The position numbers were made by a program, and so were the translations under genes. Source: CBCXVS01 sp965178525 (GTDB lineage: Bacteria > Tectomicrobia > Entotheonellia > Entotheonellales > Entotheonellaceae). Taken from it: a DNA stretch of 11,566 nucleotides. The notes under the pieces were generated by a model. It did not search any database. It was not told the DNA's origin and saw nothing but the letters and a program-made list of their open reading frames with translations. Shown in pieces: positions 1 through 7,463 of this stretch; within the stretch, counting starts at the first letter, position 1; every line of letters begins with the position of its first letter. Location: positions 1 through 11,566 of the forward strand of contig CBCXVS010000248.1 of the NCBI GenBank assembly GCA_965178525.1. Direction: 5' to 3'.

Positions 1-371
1 TGCCAATCCCCAGCCGTACCACTCGGGTCTAATTGGACCTGTCCTCCCACAATGTGTAGGTCTTGGAGCGGGACATTCGTGCCAAGTCCAATATTGCTGG
101 AATCGTTGATGAAGAGGGCATTGGTGCTCGCTCCGTCTTCAATCGTAAACGGGTACTGCAGGGTGTTGTCCTGTTGAATACTAATGTCATTTGACCCTCT
201 TTCATTGAGCGTAATGCTCCAATCGATGGCGCCACTGCTCGTATCGATGAGAAAAATGTCCACATCGGTATCACTAGTCTGGATGTCACCCGTAAAAGAA
301 GGTCCACCGGCCCAAGCCGGAGGTGCTGACAAGAATACCAACCACAGAACAACGCTTAATCGTCTCATCAT
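1..371 (-). CDS. Exported tail-fibre/S74-type repeat protein, N-terminal part
   Basis: The protein starts MMRRLSVVLWLVFLSAPPAW, a signal peptide with a twin-Arg charged start, a hydrophobic core and a likely cut near AWA-GG (residues 18-22). The start at 371 has a purine-rich ribosome site (GGAAGGA) a few bases upstream. After a short beta-rich stretch (IDWSITLNERGSNDISIQ) comes SSNIGLGTNVPLQDLHIVGG. This is the 'xxNVGIGTxxPxxxLHVxG' signature found repeatedly in tail-fibre and peptidase-S74-type surface proteins, which usually end in a self-cleaving intramolecular chaperone. That C-terminus would lie left of the window, so the S74 domain is inferred, not seen. It follows the His-tailed exported protein by 15 bases, so the two are probably co-transcribed. 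An overlapping reading frame at 29-352 on the same strand is a shadow: it has no signal peptide or family motif. Confidence 0.72.
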   Translation of the reverse strand, partial: MMRRLSVVLWLVFLSAPPAWAGGPSFTGDIQTSDTDVDIFLIDTSSGAIDWSITLNERGSNDISIQQDNTLQYPFTIEDGASTNALFINDSSNIGLGTNVPLQDLHIVGGQVQLDPSGTAGDW

Positions 372-386
372 CGGTCCTTCCTTCCA

Positions 387-902
387 TCAATGGATGTGAT
401 TGTGACTGTGGTCATCGGCATCGTCATCTGGCTTATCTATCTCTACAATCTGCCCGCCTTCAATGACAAAAGCTCCTCCTTGGGTTGCAACCGGCTCGGG
501 GTGGACTGAATCCTGAAGTGCCACGCCGATTTCAGTAGCCGTTTTGCTATCGCCGTCCTGTTGCGCGGCTTTCAGCGCTTCCATCAACGCGGGGTCCGGA
601 TCGGACTCCACCGTCAGGTGATAGTTGTAAGTGCCGTCGGGCAGCGGCAACCCATCCTCATCGACCAGTGGAAGTAACGGGCTGTGCCCCTTTGCAAACA
701 CCCGCTGGATGACGATGCCGTTCGACCCTTTGATCGTTAGTGAGATCTGCTCGCTACCCATGACCGGCTCCCAGTATATATGCGAGGACGTGATACGCAC
801 CTCGGCGACCTCCGGCTCCGCGTGGGGCCAGACCGTCGGCGTGTGGATCAAGAAGGCTGTTGCGGAACCGAGAAGAACGGCTGGCCAAATCTTCAGACGC
901 AT
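387..902 (-). CDS. Exported protein with histidine-rich C-terminus, unknown function
   Basis: A 171-residue protein of unknown function. Residues 1-27 form a signal peptide (basic start, hydrophobic core AVLLGSATAFLI), so it is probably periplasmic or exported. The middle (about 35-100) is beta-rich and ends in LPDGTYNYHLTVE, a motif resembling FlgD-type or Ig-like 'DGxYxYxL' folds. Residues 101-130 are helical and Ala/Asp-rich. The tail (159-171) is Asp/His-rich, with five His spread through DDHSHNHIH, and could bind metal; that is inference. A strong GAGGAGG ribosome site lies 6 bases before the ATG at 902. It is the first gene of a minus-strand pair with the tail-fibre-like protein starting at 371, so it may help export, assemble or anchor that protein. 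I do not recognise a named family. Confidence 0.8.
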   Translation of the reverse strand: MRLKIWPAVLLGSATAFLIHTPTVWPHAEPEVAEVRITSSHIYWEPVMGSEQISLTIKGSNGIVIQRVFAKGHSPLLPLVDEDGLPLPDGTYNYHLTVESDPDPALMEALKAAQQDGDSKTATEIGVALQDSVHPEPVATQGGAFVIEGGQIVEIDKPDDDADDHSHNHIH

Positions 903-1230
903 ATGACACCTCCTCTAGCTGATTGACTGACAAAACGTATCCAAGAGAATAGACGTTTTCTGCATCGACCGAAGACATTATGCTCTATTAAGTGAATTAA
1001 CCGGTACATATCATAGCATATTCTGAAACAGGTTTACAATATATAAATTGTTGTATCAGAATTATGTTATATAACATTTAATTAACATAAATCAGAAAAC
1101 TATATAAACCATTATCTTAATTATTATTTCTGTCTCTTCTAGTATATAGATTTGGAATTTATCCAAAGGTAAAAGGAAATATGGATACTGATTTTTCTAG
1201 GTTATTATTGTTCATAATACTTCCTTGCCT
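903..1230. promoter_or_regulatory. AT-rich intergenic region upstream of minus-strand operon
   Basis: Gene-free. From about 1000 to 1225 the base composition shifts sharply to AT-rich, unlike the surrounding DNA. It should hold the promoter of the leftward operon starting at 902. CATAAT on the minus strand near 975-982 could be a -10 element, but I see no convincing -35 box. The region contains the perfect palindrome listed separately. Confidence 0.35.
1064..1077. repeat. 14-bp perfect palindrome ATGTTATATAACAT
   Basis: The 14 bases read identically on both strands. A dimeric regulator could bind here about 160 bases upstream of the operon start at 902. In DNA this AT-rich such palindromes also arise by chance, so an operator role is only a possibility. 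Confidence 0.3.
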
Positions 1231-1684
1231 CTCATAAAGCCTTCATGGGACTTCGATATTTGAATGTCCACAACAGGCGGCACACGCGGCTGTCAGCCTG
1301 CTGGAAGGCGCAGGGGCGTCGCTTCACGTGCGAGCAGTAGGTGCAAAATCGGCTGAATTGCCAGAAACGCCGAGGGACGGACAACCAGCAGCTAAGGCCG
1401 ATACAGAGGGAAACCGCACGTTTTCCGAGGGACCGGCAAGGTTCAGAGACCAGGGCTCGAGCGAAAGCAGTAATGGCCCCACGAGCGCCCGACATCTTTG
1501 GCATAGGAATGCGGAGATGATGAGATAGTCTGTTCTACCGCGATAATCCCACGGGTCACGAAACGGTAGAAGCCAGGGATAAAGAGCCTTGGCGTTAACA
1601 ACGCTTCGGCTTAGGAAGCCTTCAGCACGATGCCGTTGAACGTCTGGGTATAGGGCGTGTACAGGCCATCACGCGGCATGAGCC
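1231..1684. other. Gene-free stretch, possibly degenerate sequence
   Basis: Base composition returns to normal, but no reading frame on either strand looks like a protein I recognise. A 90-codon minus-strand frame (1232-1504) and a 66-codon plus-strand frame (1328-1528) overlap each other. Both have odd composition (rich in Cys/Arg, or in Ser/Glu/Pro) and no motif, so neither is called. A small minus-strand frame at 1611-1679 (MPRDGLYTPYTQTFNGIVLK, then a few residues and TAA) starts 6 bases after the monooxygenase stop and could be a remnant of a downstream gene. GGCTT-AGG-AAGCC at 1608-1620 forms a short perfect hairpin without a T-tract, a weak candidate end of the leftward transcript. Confidence 0.3.
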
Positions 1685-2761
1685 TCAGGCGCCCGAGCCC
1701 TTTGCCGCATCGCGCTCTGCGACCAATGCTCGCACGCGTGGGATCAGCTCACATCCGTATTCCACCGCATCCACCAGCGGGTCGTAGCCTCTGATGAGCA
1801 GGCTGGTGGCGCCAAGATCGTAGTAGGCGACTAACGCGTCAGCGACCGTCTCCGGTGTCCCTACCAAGGCCGTGGCGTTGCCCCGGGCGCCCGTCAAGGC
1901 GGCCAGCGCTGTCCACAAGCAGCGATCGTGCACGTCTTTCTCGGCTGCGGCTTCGAGCAATCGCAGCGACCCCATGTTCTGCGGCGTCGGCGCCGCCCCG
2001 CCTTGACGCGCCTTGACCTTGGCCAGGATGTCGTGGGCACGGTCCCACGCCTCGCCCTCGGTGCGCCCCAAGATGGGCCGGGTAGACAGGCTGAACGTGA
2101 GTTGGTGGTGGGTCTGCGCGGCCGCGGCGCGCACCTCATCCATGAAGGCCGCGCTCGCCTTCAGCGGCTCGCCCCAGAGCATGTACACATCGACACTCGG
2201 CGCTAGGGCCTCGATGGCGGCTCGTGAGCCCCCGCCGCCGTAGATGGGGATGTGGGGCTCCTGCTAGCAACGGATGTCGGCATAGGCCCCAACGACCCGG
2301 TAGAATTCACCCGCGTGATCGAAAGGCGCGGCTTCTGTCCACGTGCGCCGCAGAAGGGTGACATACTCCTGCATGCGGCGATAGCGCGTATCGTGGTCGG
2401 TAAAATCCCCGTCACGCGCCTGGTCCGTGTTGTTGCCCCCGGCAATCAGGTGGATGGCGGTCCGCCCGCCCGTCAGCTGATCGAGGGTGGCGAGCTTGCG
2501 CGCGGCAACGGTCGGCGCCACGAAGCCCGGCCGATGGGCGAGGAGAAACTGCAGCCGGTTCGTCACGGCGGCGGCATGGGCGCCGACCAAGAAGCCATCG
2601 GGCGCGCTAGAGAAGTACCCAATGAGCACGCAGTCAAATCCAGCCGTCTCGTGAATGTGGGCCGTCTCGGTAATCACGTCCGGGTTGAAGGGCGGGCCGG
2701 ATGGGGGAATCAGCTCCGACGAGACGCGGGGCGAAATCCATCCGATCATCTCCACAGGCAT
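1685..2761 (-). pseudogene. SsuD-like flavin-dependent monooxygenase (LLM class) with in-frame TAG
   Basis: The frame reads as a bacterial-luciferase-like (LLM class) oxidoreductase close to alkanesulfonate monooxygenase SsuD, an FMNH2-dependent enzyme that oxidises organic substrates such as sulfonates. Family features appear in order: TAHIHETAGFDCVLIGY (about residues 32-48), LLAHRPGFVAPTVAARKLAT and LDQLTGGRTAIHLIAGG (about 73-109), RYRRMQEYV, GEFYRV, PHIPIYGGGGSRAAIE (about 169-184) and VDVYMLWGEP. A single TAG at 2264-2266 (codon 166 of 358) falls just before QEPHIP. Both halves are in the same frame and no bases appear to be missing, so this is a point nonsense change, perhaps CAG to TAG, or a sequencing error or a readthrough site. 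The start has GAGG about 11 bases upstream. The gene is divergent from the amidohydrolase at 3020. The family assignment is firm; the exact substrate is unknown. Confidence 0.85.
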
Positions 2762-3019
2762 AATGCGCTACCTCACATCATGTGTTGCCATACCGGTACG
2801 GATCGGACAAACAAAGCACATTTTTTTCTCCGGGTCAATGGGCTATGGGTGGATACGCCGCTCTCGCCATAGACACAGACACCAACATGGTATAAGATAA
2901 CGATTCAATACTTGCCGCGCCCGCATGTCCGCTCAATTTTGGCGTCTCCAATACGCATACACAACCGCGTTTTTTTCAGGTGGAACACAGCGATTCAACA
3001 TCACAATGGAGGGTACACG
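2762..3019. promoter_or_regulatory. Divergent intergenic region
   Basis: This 258-base gap separates the leftward monooxygenase from the rightward amidohydrolase operon and should carry both promoters. The best plus-strand match I see is TAGACA (2870-2875) with TATAAG (2891-2896), but the 15-base spacer is short, so the call is weak. A ribosome site GGAGGG (3008-3013) sits 6 bases before the ATG at 3020. An open frame extends upstream to 2912 in the amidohydrolase frame but has no family match. Confidence 0.3.
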
Positions 3020-4168
3020 ATGCAGTATGAGGTGATTTCCGCCGACGGCCATATCGACCTGATTTGGCTCCCACCGGAGCTGTTCACGTCAAACGCCACG
3101 GCGGCGATGAAAGATCGCATGCCCTATGTCACCGAAGCGGACGATGGGCCGCGGTGGGTCAGTAACAAAGGTAGTCAATTCGGCTTGCAAAACGGCATGG
3201 GGTCGGCCGGCTGGCCTTATATTGCCGGACAGATTCACCGCTCGGATCGCATGGCGGCAGAGGGCTTGTTCGACGACGGCAAGAAGGGCATTCGGCGCCT
3301 CACCGATCCCCATTTGCGCGTCCAGGACCAGGACCGCGCTGGCATTCAGGCGGAAGTACTCTACGGCGTTTTGGGCGCTGGCATTCGGCTGCAAGACCCG
3401 GAAGCCGCGGTTGAGGTGTGCCGCATCTACAATGAATGGCTGTCGGATTTTTGCAAGCATTACCCGGATCGGCTGTTGGGCTTGGCGTCGTTGCCGGCGG
3501 GCGACGTCGATGCGGCCGTCGAAGAGGTGCTGCGGGCCGGGAAGCTGGGCCTGAAAGGACTGGAGTTTGCCACCACACATGAGATGATTCCGTTGTGGAA
3601 CCCGTATTGGGAACCGCTGTGGCAAGCGATCCACGAGGTCGAGCTGCCGATTCATTTTCACACCACCGGCAACAAACGTCCGCCCGTGCCCGACGACATT
3701 CCCCAGCGCGCCAAGAGTGCCGCCGCCGCGGTGGGCCTCACCGGATTTCAGCTGTTTACCTCCAATTTCCTCATGGGCGTCATCTTCTCCGGGGCGTTGG
3801 AGCGCTATCCCCAGGTGCGCTTGGTGCTCGGCGAAAGCGGTATTGGCTGGATCCCCTATATTCTCGAACGCATGGATTATGAGTGGGAGGATCAGTTCAG
3901 GAGCGACTTGGATCTCAACATGAAACCGAGCGCCTACTGGTACCGGCAATGCCGGGCCACGTTCCAGTATGATGAAGTGGGCGTGCTGTTGCTCGACAAG
4001 CTGAGCGAGGATTGCATCATGTGGGGCAATGATTTCCCCCACCCGGATGGCGTCTGGCCGGATTCGATGGAATATATCGACATGCAGTTTGGCCACCTCC
4101 CAGCCGCCACAAAACGCAAAATCGTGTGTGACAACGCAGTGGAATTCTACGGCTTACAGCCGGCTTAA
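3020..4168 (+). CDS. Amidohydrolase family 2 (ACMSD-like) metal-dependent hydrolase
   Basis: A 382-residue TIM-barrel enzyme of the amidohydrolase-2 family, which includes ACMSD-type decarboxylases and related C-C or C-N hydrolases acting on carboxylated aromatics or lactones. Visible motifs are ISADGHIDL at the N-terminus (the His11 region replaces the usual HxH), LPIHFHTTG (His212, His214), ERYPQVRLVLGESGIGWIPY (about 261-280), and MWGNDFPHPDG (Asp338, the usual metal or catalytic Asp). I chose ATG 3020 over the upstream ATG at 2912 because it has GGAGGG 6 bases before it and because family members begin right at this 'xDxHxxE/D' segment; the extra 36 residues look like untranslated leader. 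The cobalamin-related gene follows after about 58 bases, so it may lead that operon, although no biochemical link to cobalamin is evident. The substrate cannot be read from the sequence. Confidence 0.9.
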   Translation: MQYEVISADGHIDLIWLPPELFTSNATAAMKDRMPYVTEADDGPRWVSNKGSQFGLQNGMGSAGWPYIAGQIHRSDRMAAEGLFDDGKKGIRRLTDPHLRVQDQDRAGIQAEVLYGVLGAGIRLQDPEAAVEVCRIYNEWLSDFCKHYPDRLLGLASLPAGDVDAAVEEVLRAGKLGLKGLEFATTHEMIPLWNPYWEPLWQAIHEVELPIHFHTTGNKRPPVPDDIPQRAKSAAAAVGLTGFQLFTSNFLMGVIFSGALERYPQVRLVLGESGIGWIPYILERMDYEWEDQFRSDLDLNMKPSAYWYRQCRATFQYDEVGVLLLDKLSEDCIMWGNDFPHPDGVWPDSMEYIDMQFGHLPAATKRKIVCDNAVEFYGLQPA

Positions 4169-4226
4169 GCGCCTTCACATGCGCGCCACGGGGCTTCCTG
4201 CCGACACGGCGCGCTGGGAATATGAC

Positions 4227-5217
4227 GTGAACATTTGCTCCTTACTCCCCAGTGGGACGGAAATCGTGTTTGCCTTGGGTCTCGGCGACCAACTGGTCGG
4301 GGTGAGCGACCTCTGCGACTACCCCGCCGAAGCCAGGCGCAAACCCGTAGTCAGCCGCAGCCGCATCGACACCACCGTGATGAGTAGCGCCGAGGTGGAG
4401 GCGAAGATGTGTGCGCTACTTGCCGCGGGTGAAAGTCCCTTTGATATCGACACCACGCCGCTGCGCCAGACCCCACCCCATTTGGTTCTGACGCAAGACA
4501 CCTGTGCCATTTGTGATGCCGCAGCCAATGACGTGCAACGCGCCCTCGACGGGATGCAACCGCCTCCGGAGCTGCTGATCCTCAGCCCCCGCACCGTTGC
4601 CGAGATTTTTGCGAGCATCACAGCCGTCGGCCGAGCCGCCGGAGTGCTGGACGCCGCTAGCGCCCTCGTCGCCTCGCTTGAAGCACGCGTTCACGCTGTG
4701 GCCTCGAAAGCCGCGCAAGCCCTGCGCCAACCCCGGCTGCTGTCGCTTGAAGGCGTTGACCCGCTGGTCGCGGGCGGACACTGGATTCCGGAACTCAAAA
4801 CCCTGGCCGGTGGCCGAGATGATCTGTTTAGCCCCGGTTGCGCCGCGCAACGGCTGGAATGGAAGACGATACGCGACGATGACCCGGAGATCTTGTTGAT
4901 TACCCCCTGTTCGTCCAGCCTGGCGCGCTCCTTAGGCGAACTCAGTTTTCTGGCCGAACAAGAGGGGTGGTGGGAGCTGCAGGCGGTGCGGACTGGCGAG
5001 GTCTATGTGCTCGATCATGTCTACTTCAGCCGTCCNNNNNNNNNNTCCGCGCATCGTCGAGGGTCTGGAAATCCTCGCCCAGATTGTGCATCCGGACCTG
5101 TTTAGCGGCATGATCCCGGACGCAACCGTGCTGAAGTTGGAACTTCCCACGGGTCAGACAGGTGCGCCAGCGGCGCTTGCCGCTTGCTTTCAGCCCTACC
5201 CGGCGGTGCGGGTATGA
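4227..5217 (+). CDS. BtuF-like cobalamin-binding protein without signal peptide (crossed by assembly gap)
   Basis: The protein matches the 'cobalamin-binding protein' branch of the helical-backbone metal-receptor fold (BtuF/TroA-like). It opens NICSLLPSGTEIVFALGLG, then DLCDYPAE, VSRSRIDTT, QDTCAIC (Cys93, Cys96), GGHWIPELKTLAGG, ITPCSSSLA and VYFSRP. After the 10-N gap it resumes PRIVEGLEILAQIVHPD. The family consensus here is YFSRPGPRxVxGLEILAE, so the true gap is probably just three bases, supplying the rest of a Pro and Gly codon; the apparent frame change across the Ns is an artefact. I prefer GTG 4227 (GGGAA 6 bases upstream, exact family start) to the in-frame ATG at 4179. There is no signal peptide, so it probably acts in the cytoplasm or needs another export route. 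Its TGA overlaps the ATG of cbiA (ATGA), indicating translational coupling. Confidence 0.85.
5036..5045. other. Assembly gap (10 Ns) inside a coding region
   Basis: Ten unknown bases interrupt the first BtuF-like gene. The codon before it is CCN (Pro), and the first known base after it completes a codon ending in T before CCG (Pro). If the missing bases supplied the end of the Pro codon and GG, the family motif RPGPR would be restored exactly, which suggests the 10 Ns are a placeholder of the wrong length. Confidence 0.98.
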
Positions 5218-6578
5218 AAGCCATCGTCATCGCCGGCACCGCCAGCGGCGTCGGGAAAACCACGGTCGCCGCCGCCATCATGGGGGCCTTGACGGCGCGG
5301 GGTTACAAGGTCCAACCGTTTAAGGTCGGCCCCGATTACATCGACCCCTCCTATCACAGTGTGGTCTGCGGGTTTCCGTGCCGCAACCTCGATAGCTGGC
5401 TGCTCACATCCGAGGCGATCGGGGAGCTGTTTCATCGCGCGATGGCCGGCAAGGACGTGGCGGTGATCGAGGGCGTCATGGGGCTGTACGATGGCGCCAC
5501 AGGGGACGACGATGCCGGCAGCACGGCGCAACTGGCGAAGTGGCTCGGTCTGCCGGTGCTGCTGGTGCTCGATGCCTCCAAATCCTCACGCAGCGTCGGG
5601 GCCATGACCCTTGGCTTCAAAGCGTTCGATCCCAACCTGAACCTGGCAGGTGTCATCCTCAATGGCATTGCCGGAGACCTGCACCTCGACCTGGCCCTGC
5701 CGTCGTTGCGCCTGGCTGGCGCGCCCTATTTTGGTTACCTGCCCGGCCATGAAGCATTTACGCTGCCGGAGCGCCATCTCGGATTGATACCGACGGCTGA
5801 GGGCCGTTTGGCCGCCGAATATTACCAACACCTGGCCACGCAAGCGGCGGCGACCATTGACCTGGACCGCCTGCTTGCGGTGGCGGCAGACGCTTCAGTG
5901 CCGGATGCCAGCGCGAGCACGCTATTTCCAGCCGTGCCCGTGGCGCCGAAAACGGCGATCGCCGTGGCCACGGACCAAGCGTCTAACTTCTATTATCCGG
6001 ATTCCCTCGATCTCCTGACGGCCTGGGGGGCAGAACTCGTGCCTTTTAGTCTGCTGGAGGACGCCACGCTGCCGCCCGACGTGGGCGGCGTCTATATTGG
6101 CGGCGGCTTTCCCGAGATGTTCGCCGAGCCGCTTGGCGACAACGCCAGCATGCGCGCCTCAATTCGTGCGGCGGCCGAGCGCGGCTTGCCGATCTACGCC
6201 GAGTGTGGCGGCCTCATGTATCTGGGCCAAGGCATCGAAGATCTCAAGGGGCGTTATTATGCCATGGCCGGCGTCTTGCCAGGCCGCTCCGTCATACAGG
6301 GAGGGCGCCTGACCCTGGGCTACCGCACGATCCAGGCGACGCAAAGCAATTGTCTGTTGGTGGCAGGGGAAACCGTGCGCGGTCATGAATTTCATTTCTC
6401 CTCCTTACAAGACAGCACGGACGCCTTGCCAGCGGCCTACGAGGTGCTGGATCAGCCGGGCCGGCGCGAGGGTTTCGTGTGGCTCAACGTCCTGGCCTCG
6501 TACATTCACATCCATATGGGGAGCAAAGCGAGTTTGGCGCCGCGCTTTGTCGACACCTGCACCAGGAGGTACCGATGA
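5214..6578 (+). CDS. cbiA: Cobyrinate a,c-diamide synthase (CbiA/CobB)
   Basis: A 454-residue enzyme that amidates the a and c side chains of cobyrinate (anaerobic route) or hydrogenobyrinate (aerobic route) using ATP and glutamine, in corrin-ring biosynthesis. The N-terminal dethiobiotin-synthetase-like domain has the P-loop GTASGVGKTT (residues 8-17) and the family motif PFKVGPDYIDPSYH, then VMGLYDGATGDD. The C-terminal glutamine amidotransferase domain has GGVYIGGGFPEMFA and ECGGLMYLG, with catalytic Cys331, and ends near IHIHMG, where His432 or His434 is the likely partner. The length is normal and the gene intact. ATG 5214 overlaps the TGA of the preceding BtuF-like gene, and family members start with this 'KAIVIAGTxSGVGKT'; an upstream in-frame ATG at 5184 is less likely. 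Whether it is the aerobic or anaerobic version cannot be told, because no other cob or cbi genes are in view. Confidence 0.96.
   Translation: MKAIVIAGTASGVGKTTVAAAIMGALTARGYKVQPFKVGPDYIDPSYHSVVCGFPCRNLDSWLLTSEAIGELFHRAMAGKDVAVIEGVMGLYDGATGDDDAGSTAQLAKWLGLPVLLVLDASKSSRSVGAMTLGFKAFDPNLNLAGVILNGIAGDLHLDLALPSLRLAGAPYFGYLPGHEAFTLPERHLGLIPTAEGRLAAEYYQHLATQAAATIDLDRLLAVAADASVPDASASTLFPAVPVAPKTAIAVATDQASNFYYPDSLDLLTAWGAELVPFSLLEDATLPPDVGGVYIGGGFPEMFAEPLGDNASMRASIRAAAERGLPIYAECGGLMYLGQGIEDLKGRYYAMAGVLPGRSVIQGGRLTLGYRTIQATQSNCLLVAGETVRGHEFHFSSLQDSTDALPAAYEVLDQPGRREGFVWLNVLASYIHIHMGSKASLAPRFVDTCTRRYR
6564..6569 (+). promoter_or_regulatory. Strong Shine-Dalgarno AGGAGG inside the end of cbiA
   Basis: A perfect AGGAGG lies five bases before ATG 6575. 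It decides that start over an earlier in-frame ATG at 6479 and shows that the second BtuF-like protein is translated from its own site despite overlapping cbiA by four bases. Confidence 0.75.
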
Positions 6579-7456
6579 CATTCCCCGACCGCTTCGTGTC
6601 GCTTTCGCCGAATGTCTCGATGATCCTGTTTGCGCTGGGCGCGGACGAGGTCGTCGTGGGGCGCACGGCACACTGTCTGCCGGCGATCCAACAGTATCTG
6701 GCCGTGTGGCGCCTGCCGGAAAACACCGTGGCGCCGCGCCTGCAGCATTGGCAAGCGCTGCCCGTTGTCGGCGCCTGGCCGCTGGCGGACCGCGAGGCCA
6801 TCAAGGCCCTGCAGCCGGACGTCATTCTCACCTCAGGATCGGGGCCGTTCGGCGTGCATGAGGCCGAGACGTTCGGTGTGGCGGCGGAGGCCCTGTTTCA
6901 CTTTGACACCCGGACGTTTGCTGACCTGGATCAGCACATGGCGCACATCGGCTCGCTGCTCGGTAAGCCAGAGGCCGCCGCGGCCTTGACCGCACAGTTG
7001 GCCGCCCGGCGCGAGGAGGCGCAGGCGCGGCAGATCAGCCGGCCGCCGGAGCCGACCGTCGTCTTCGAGTATTGCGTGTGCACCGAGTACGATCCGGACC
7101 CGGACCGGCGGGTCGCCAATCCGGCGCGCACCATTTTGGTGGGTGGGCATTTGGCGCCGGAGTTGATTCGGTTGAGCGGCGGCGAACCGCTATTCGCCCT
7201 GCCTGGCGATGCGGCCAAATGGGTGGCGTTCGACGCCATTCGTGAGGCCCAGCCCGATGTCGTCCTGCAGTACGATTGTCATGGCTGTCCGATGGCAAGG
7301 AATCACCCGGTGCACACGCGCCGTGGCTGGGCCGAGCTGCCAGCGGTACGCCGCGATGCGGTGTATCCGCTGAGCGAAAACATCAGTGATCCCAACCTCT
7401 GCTTTCCGGCCCCTTTAGCGGAACTTGTGGGCGTTTTGAACACGTATGCAGCCTAG
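6575..7456 (+). CDS. Second BtuF-like (helical metal-receptor) protein, Cys-rich
   Basis: A 293-residue protein of the BtuF/periplasmic-binding fold, as shown by RFVSLSPNVSMILFALGADE (residues 6-25), VVGAWPLADREAIKALQPDV and ILTSGS (usual 'P-D-hhh' strand), HIGSLLGKPEAAAAL, GGHLAPELIRLSGGEPLF and AIREAQPDVVLQYD. It has no signal peptide. It differs from its upstream paralogue in carrying FEYCVCTEYD (Cys167, Cys169), YDCHGCP (Cys235, Cys238) and a late SDPNLCFPAP, so it may bind a metal or corrinoid in its own way. The start at ATG 6575 overlaps the cbiA stop. It is the last gene of the block, ending in TAG at 7454-7456; a decayed transposase begins about 10 bases later, so the end of the operon may have been reached by insertion. 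Role in corrinoid or metal uptake, storage or delivery is inferred from its neighbours. Confidence 0.83.
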   Translation: MTFPDRFVSLSPNVSMILFALGADEVVVGRTAHCLPAIQQYLAVWRLPENTVAPRLQHWQALPVVGAWPLADREAIKALQPDVILTSGSGPFGVHEAETFGVAAEALFHFDTRTFADLDQHMAHIGSLLGKPEAAAALTAQLAARREEAQARQISRPPEPTVVFEYCVCTEYDPDPDRRVANPARTILVGGHLAPELIRLSGGEPLFALPGDAAKWVAFDAIREAQPDVVLQYDCHGCPMARNHPVHTRRGWAELPAVRRDAVYPLSENISDPNLCFPAPLAELVGVLNTYAA

Positions 7457-7463
7457 AAGATCA

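Noticed and set aside
1232..1504. A 90-codon minus-strand gene
   Set aside because: It has no ribosome site, no motif and unusual Cys/Arg content, and it overlaps an equally open plus-strand frame.
3089..4096. A 335-codon open frame on the minus strand
   Set aside because: It is antisense to the amidohydrolase, is His/Pro/Arg-rich with no motif, and arises from codon bias of the real gene.
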